Assembly: GCA_015063005.1 (NCBI GenBank)
Contig: SUTF01000001.1
Span: 124,001-188,000 of the forward strand
DNA: 64,000 nucleotides
Reading direction: 5' to 3'
From: Methanobrevibacter millerae
GTDB taxonomy: Archaea; Methanobacteriota; Methanobacteria; Methanobacteriales; Methanobacteriaceae
Position numbers and translations under genes: made by a program. Positions 62,657 to 64,000 of the stretch are shown piece by piece. Numbering within the stretch: position 1 is the stretch's first letter; each line of letters begins with the position of its first letter. Under the pieces are notes generated by a model. That model had not been told where the DNA came from. It searched no databases and was given only the letters and a program-made list of their open reading frames with translations.

Positions 62657-64000
62657 ATGGTTAGTTTTAAAGATTTTTTAATTAAATCCAAATTCAATGT
62701 TCAAAAAGCTAAAATTTATCAACAAAGCTATGATAAAATTTTGCATTCAGGCTTATTTGATAAAAATTACTATTTAAAGGCTTATCCTCACATTAAAGAA
62801 GATGGCATGGATCCCTTGGTTCATTATTTATTCTATGGCTATAGGGAAAATAAACTTCCTTCACCTTCTTTTAACTTGAAAAGGTATTTGCAGGAGTATC
62901 CGGAAATTGAATCCAAAAAATTGAATCCGTTAATACATTATATTGACAACGGACATTCAGGTTTTACAATTGATGAAAATCCGTTTGAACTTAGAAAAGA
63001 AAAAATCCTGGATACGAATAAATTATTTTTGTCTAATTATGAATTTGAATCAGAACCTTTGGTTTCCATCATTATTCTCAATAGAAATGGTCTTGGACAT
63101 CTTCAAAGATTATTTGAGGATTTTGATGCTAAAACTAACTATTCCAATTATGAAATAATCGTCGTTGATAATGCATCATGTGATGAATCTGTCGAGTATT
63201 TGCATTCTCTTGATTTGGATATCAATGTCATTGAAAATTCCGAAAACGTTAGTTTCTCTAAAGGAAATAATGATGCTGCTAAAATTGCAAATGGAGAATA
63301 TTTACTTTTATTGAATAATGACATTGAACCGACTTACGGATGGTTGAATGAATTGGTAGGATGTATGTTAAATAATGAAAATGTTGGTTCTGTTGGTGCT
63401 AAATTACTCTTTCCTTACTATGAGGATATTGAAAATCAGGGTAAATCTTATTCTATCCAGCATGCAGGTGTAAAGTTCAGGGAAGAAAGGACACCTTATA
63501 TTTATGGGCCTTATCATGAGCATATGTATTCCACATTATTGTTTTCAAAAGATGTAAACCATCAAAAGGAAGTAATATCTAATACTGCAGCATGTCTTCT
63601 TGTTAAAAAAGACATTTATTTTGAAGTCGAAGGACTTGATGAGAATTATTTTTATGGATATGAGGATATTGATTTTGCATTCAAGTTATTTAAAGCAGGG
63701 TATAAATCAATTTTCAATCCCTTTGCATTACTGTTCCATCACGAATCAGCTACTCGTATAGAGGATGAAGACAAAAAAAATCAGCTAAATTATAAAAATA
63801 TAATGTATTTCTTCAATAAATGGAAAGAGTTTATTTTTAAAGAAATGCTGAAAGATAAAATTAATCATAATCGGTTTTTCACAAACAAAAAATTAGACAT
63901 TTCAATAATTTCTCAAAATGATGAATTCATATCTGAGATGGCGAGAGATTTCAATCGAAATGGATTTAATGTTAAATTAATTCCGGATATTGATAATTTA
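62657..64000 (+). CDS. GT2 glycosyltransferase (rhamnosyltransferase-like), cut by right window edge
   Basis: 448 residues are present and the frame continues past the edge. Residues about 1-120 form a helical module with YYLKAYPHIKEDGMDPLVHYLFYGYRENKLPSP, a unit often found before wall-glycan transferases, partly repeated as RYLQEYPEIES ... NPLIHYIDNGH. The GT2 domain (about 135-400) has VSIIILNRNGLGHL, IIVVDNASCDESVEYL, SFSKGNNDAAKIANGEYLLLLNNDIEPT and GLDENYFYGYEDIDFAFKLFKAGYKSIFNP, closest to rhamnosyltransferases. A further domain begins near 420 (LDISIISQNDEFISEMARDF). GAGGTAA precedes the ATG. Confidence 0.85.
   Translation, partial: MVSFKDFLIKSKFNVQKAKIYQQSYDKILHSGLFDKNYYLKAYPHIKEDGMDPLVHYLFYGYRENKLPSPSFNLKRYLQEYPEIESKKLNPLIHYIDNGHSGFTIDENPFELRKEKILDTNKLFLSNYEFESEPLVSIIILNRNGLGHLQRLFEDFDAKTNYSNYEIIVVDNASCDESVEYLHSLDLDINVIENSENVSFSKGNNDAAKIANGEYLLLLNNDIEPTYGWLNELVGCMLNNENVGSVGAKLLFPYYEDIENQGKSYSIQHAGVKFREERTPYIYGPYHEHMYSTLLFSKDVNHQKEVISNTAACLLVKKDIYFEVEGLDENYFYGYEDIDFAFKLFKAGYKSIFNPFALLFHHESATRIEDEDKKNQLNYKNIMYFFNKWKEFIFKEMLKDKINHNRFFTNKKLDISIISQNDEFISEMARDFNRNGFNVKLIPDIDNL

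Overview
The window is archaeal. It codes for an archaeal histone, Orc1/Cdc6, the small subunit of DNA polymerase D, a methanogenesis-marker protein, an archaeal-type fuculose-1-phosphate aldolase, tandem CbiX/CfbA chelatases and long adhesin-like proteins built from parallel beta-helix and Ig-like repeats. The very low GC content, GGTGAT/GAGGTGA-type ribosome binding sites mixed with leaderless starts, and the adhesin repertoire fit a gut methanogen of the Methanobacteriales, most likely a Methanobrevibacter. That genus call is inference from content, not from a search. No tRNA, rRNA, CRISPR array or insertion sequence was seen.

Layout. 1-5.5 kb: an amidohydrolase cut by the left edge, histone, hisG, pyrB, orc1/cdc6, then a replication origin (about 4.31-4.96 kb) with inverted Orc1 binding boxes around an AT-rich core, then a DUF2299 protein. 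5.5-20.7 kb: corrinoid/tetrapyrrole genes in pieces (cbiB, cbiG, cbiH, two cbiX/cfbA) interspersed with an adhesin, UPF0147, a small ribbon-helix-helix protein, a FucA-type aldolase, PolD small subunit, a PhoU/TrkA_C plus MgtE-like pair, two pilin-like secreted proteins and a DUF35 zinc-ribbon protein. 20.7-27.6 kb: a second adhesin, thiL, an AmmeMemoRadiSam radical SAM enzyme, an Rpn-type nuclease, a UbiD decarboxylase and a double-domain PurE. 27.6-33.6 kb: membrane glycosylation genes (GT39-like, GtrB-like, GtrA, two facing DUF2142 proteins). 33.6-41.1 kb: tex, a secreted glycoside-hydrolase-like protein with an apparent ATT start, and a 1405-residue adhesin carrying an intact papain-like protease. 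41.2-49.5 kb: a GT2 fused to an extracellular domain, methanogenesis marker 11, ribH, a 32-residue membrane protein, a large glycosyltransferase and leuBDC. 49.6-64 kb: a surface-polysaccharide locus with two DUF2264 proteins, a nucleotide-sugar dehydrogenase, the complete dTDP-rhamnose set (rfbD, then rfbA-C-B), an ABC-2 polysaccharide exporter and three glycosyltransferases. A secreted barnase-like RNase and a barstar-like inhibitor sit inside this locus.

How it fits together. The right half and the 28-33 kb block look devoted to building and exporting surface glycans. The adhesins and pilin-like proteins would be displayed on the same surface. The left half is housekeeping around the origin.

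Most interesting points: (i) Orc1-box sequences, including two exact copies of an extended 21-bp form, lie inside genes 5 and 12 kb from oriC; (ii) a barnase/barstar pair with all catalytic and interface residues is coupled to rfbD in an archaeon; (iii) a Wzt-like ATPase has a ~350-residue beta-rich domain at its N-terminus instead of the usual C-terminal glycan-binding domain; (iv) a shared 17-nt motif lies just upstream of two promoters; (v) a gene has a strong Shine-Dalgarno but an ATT start.
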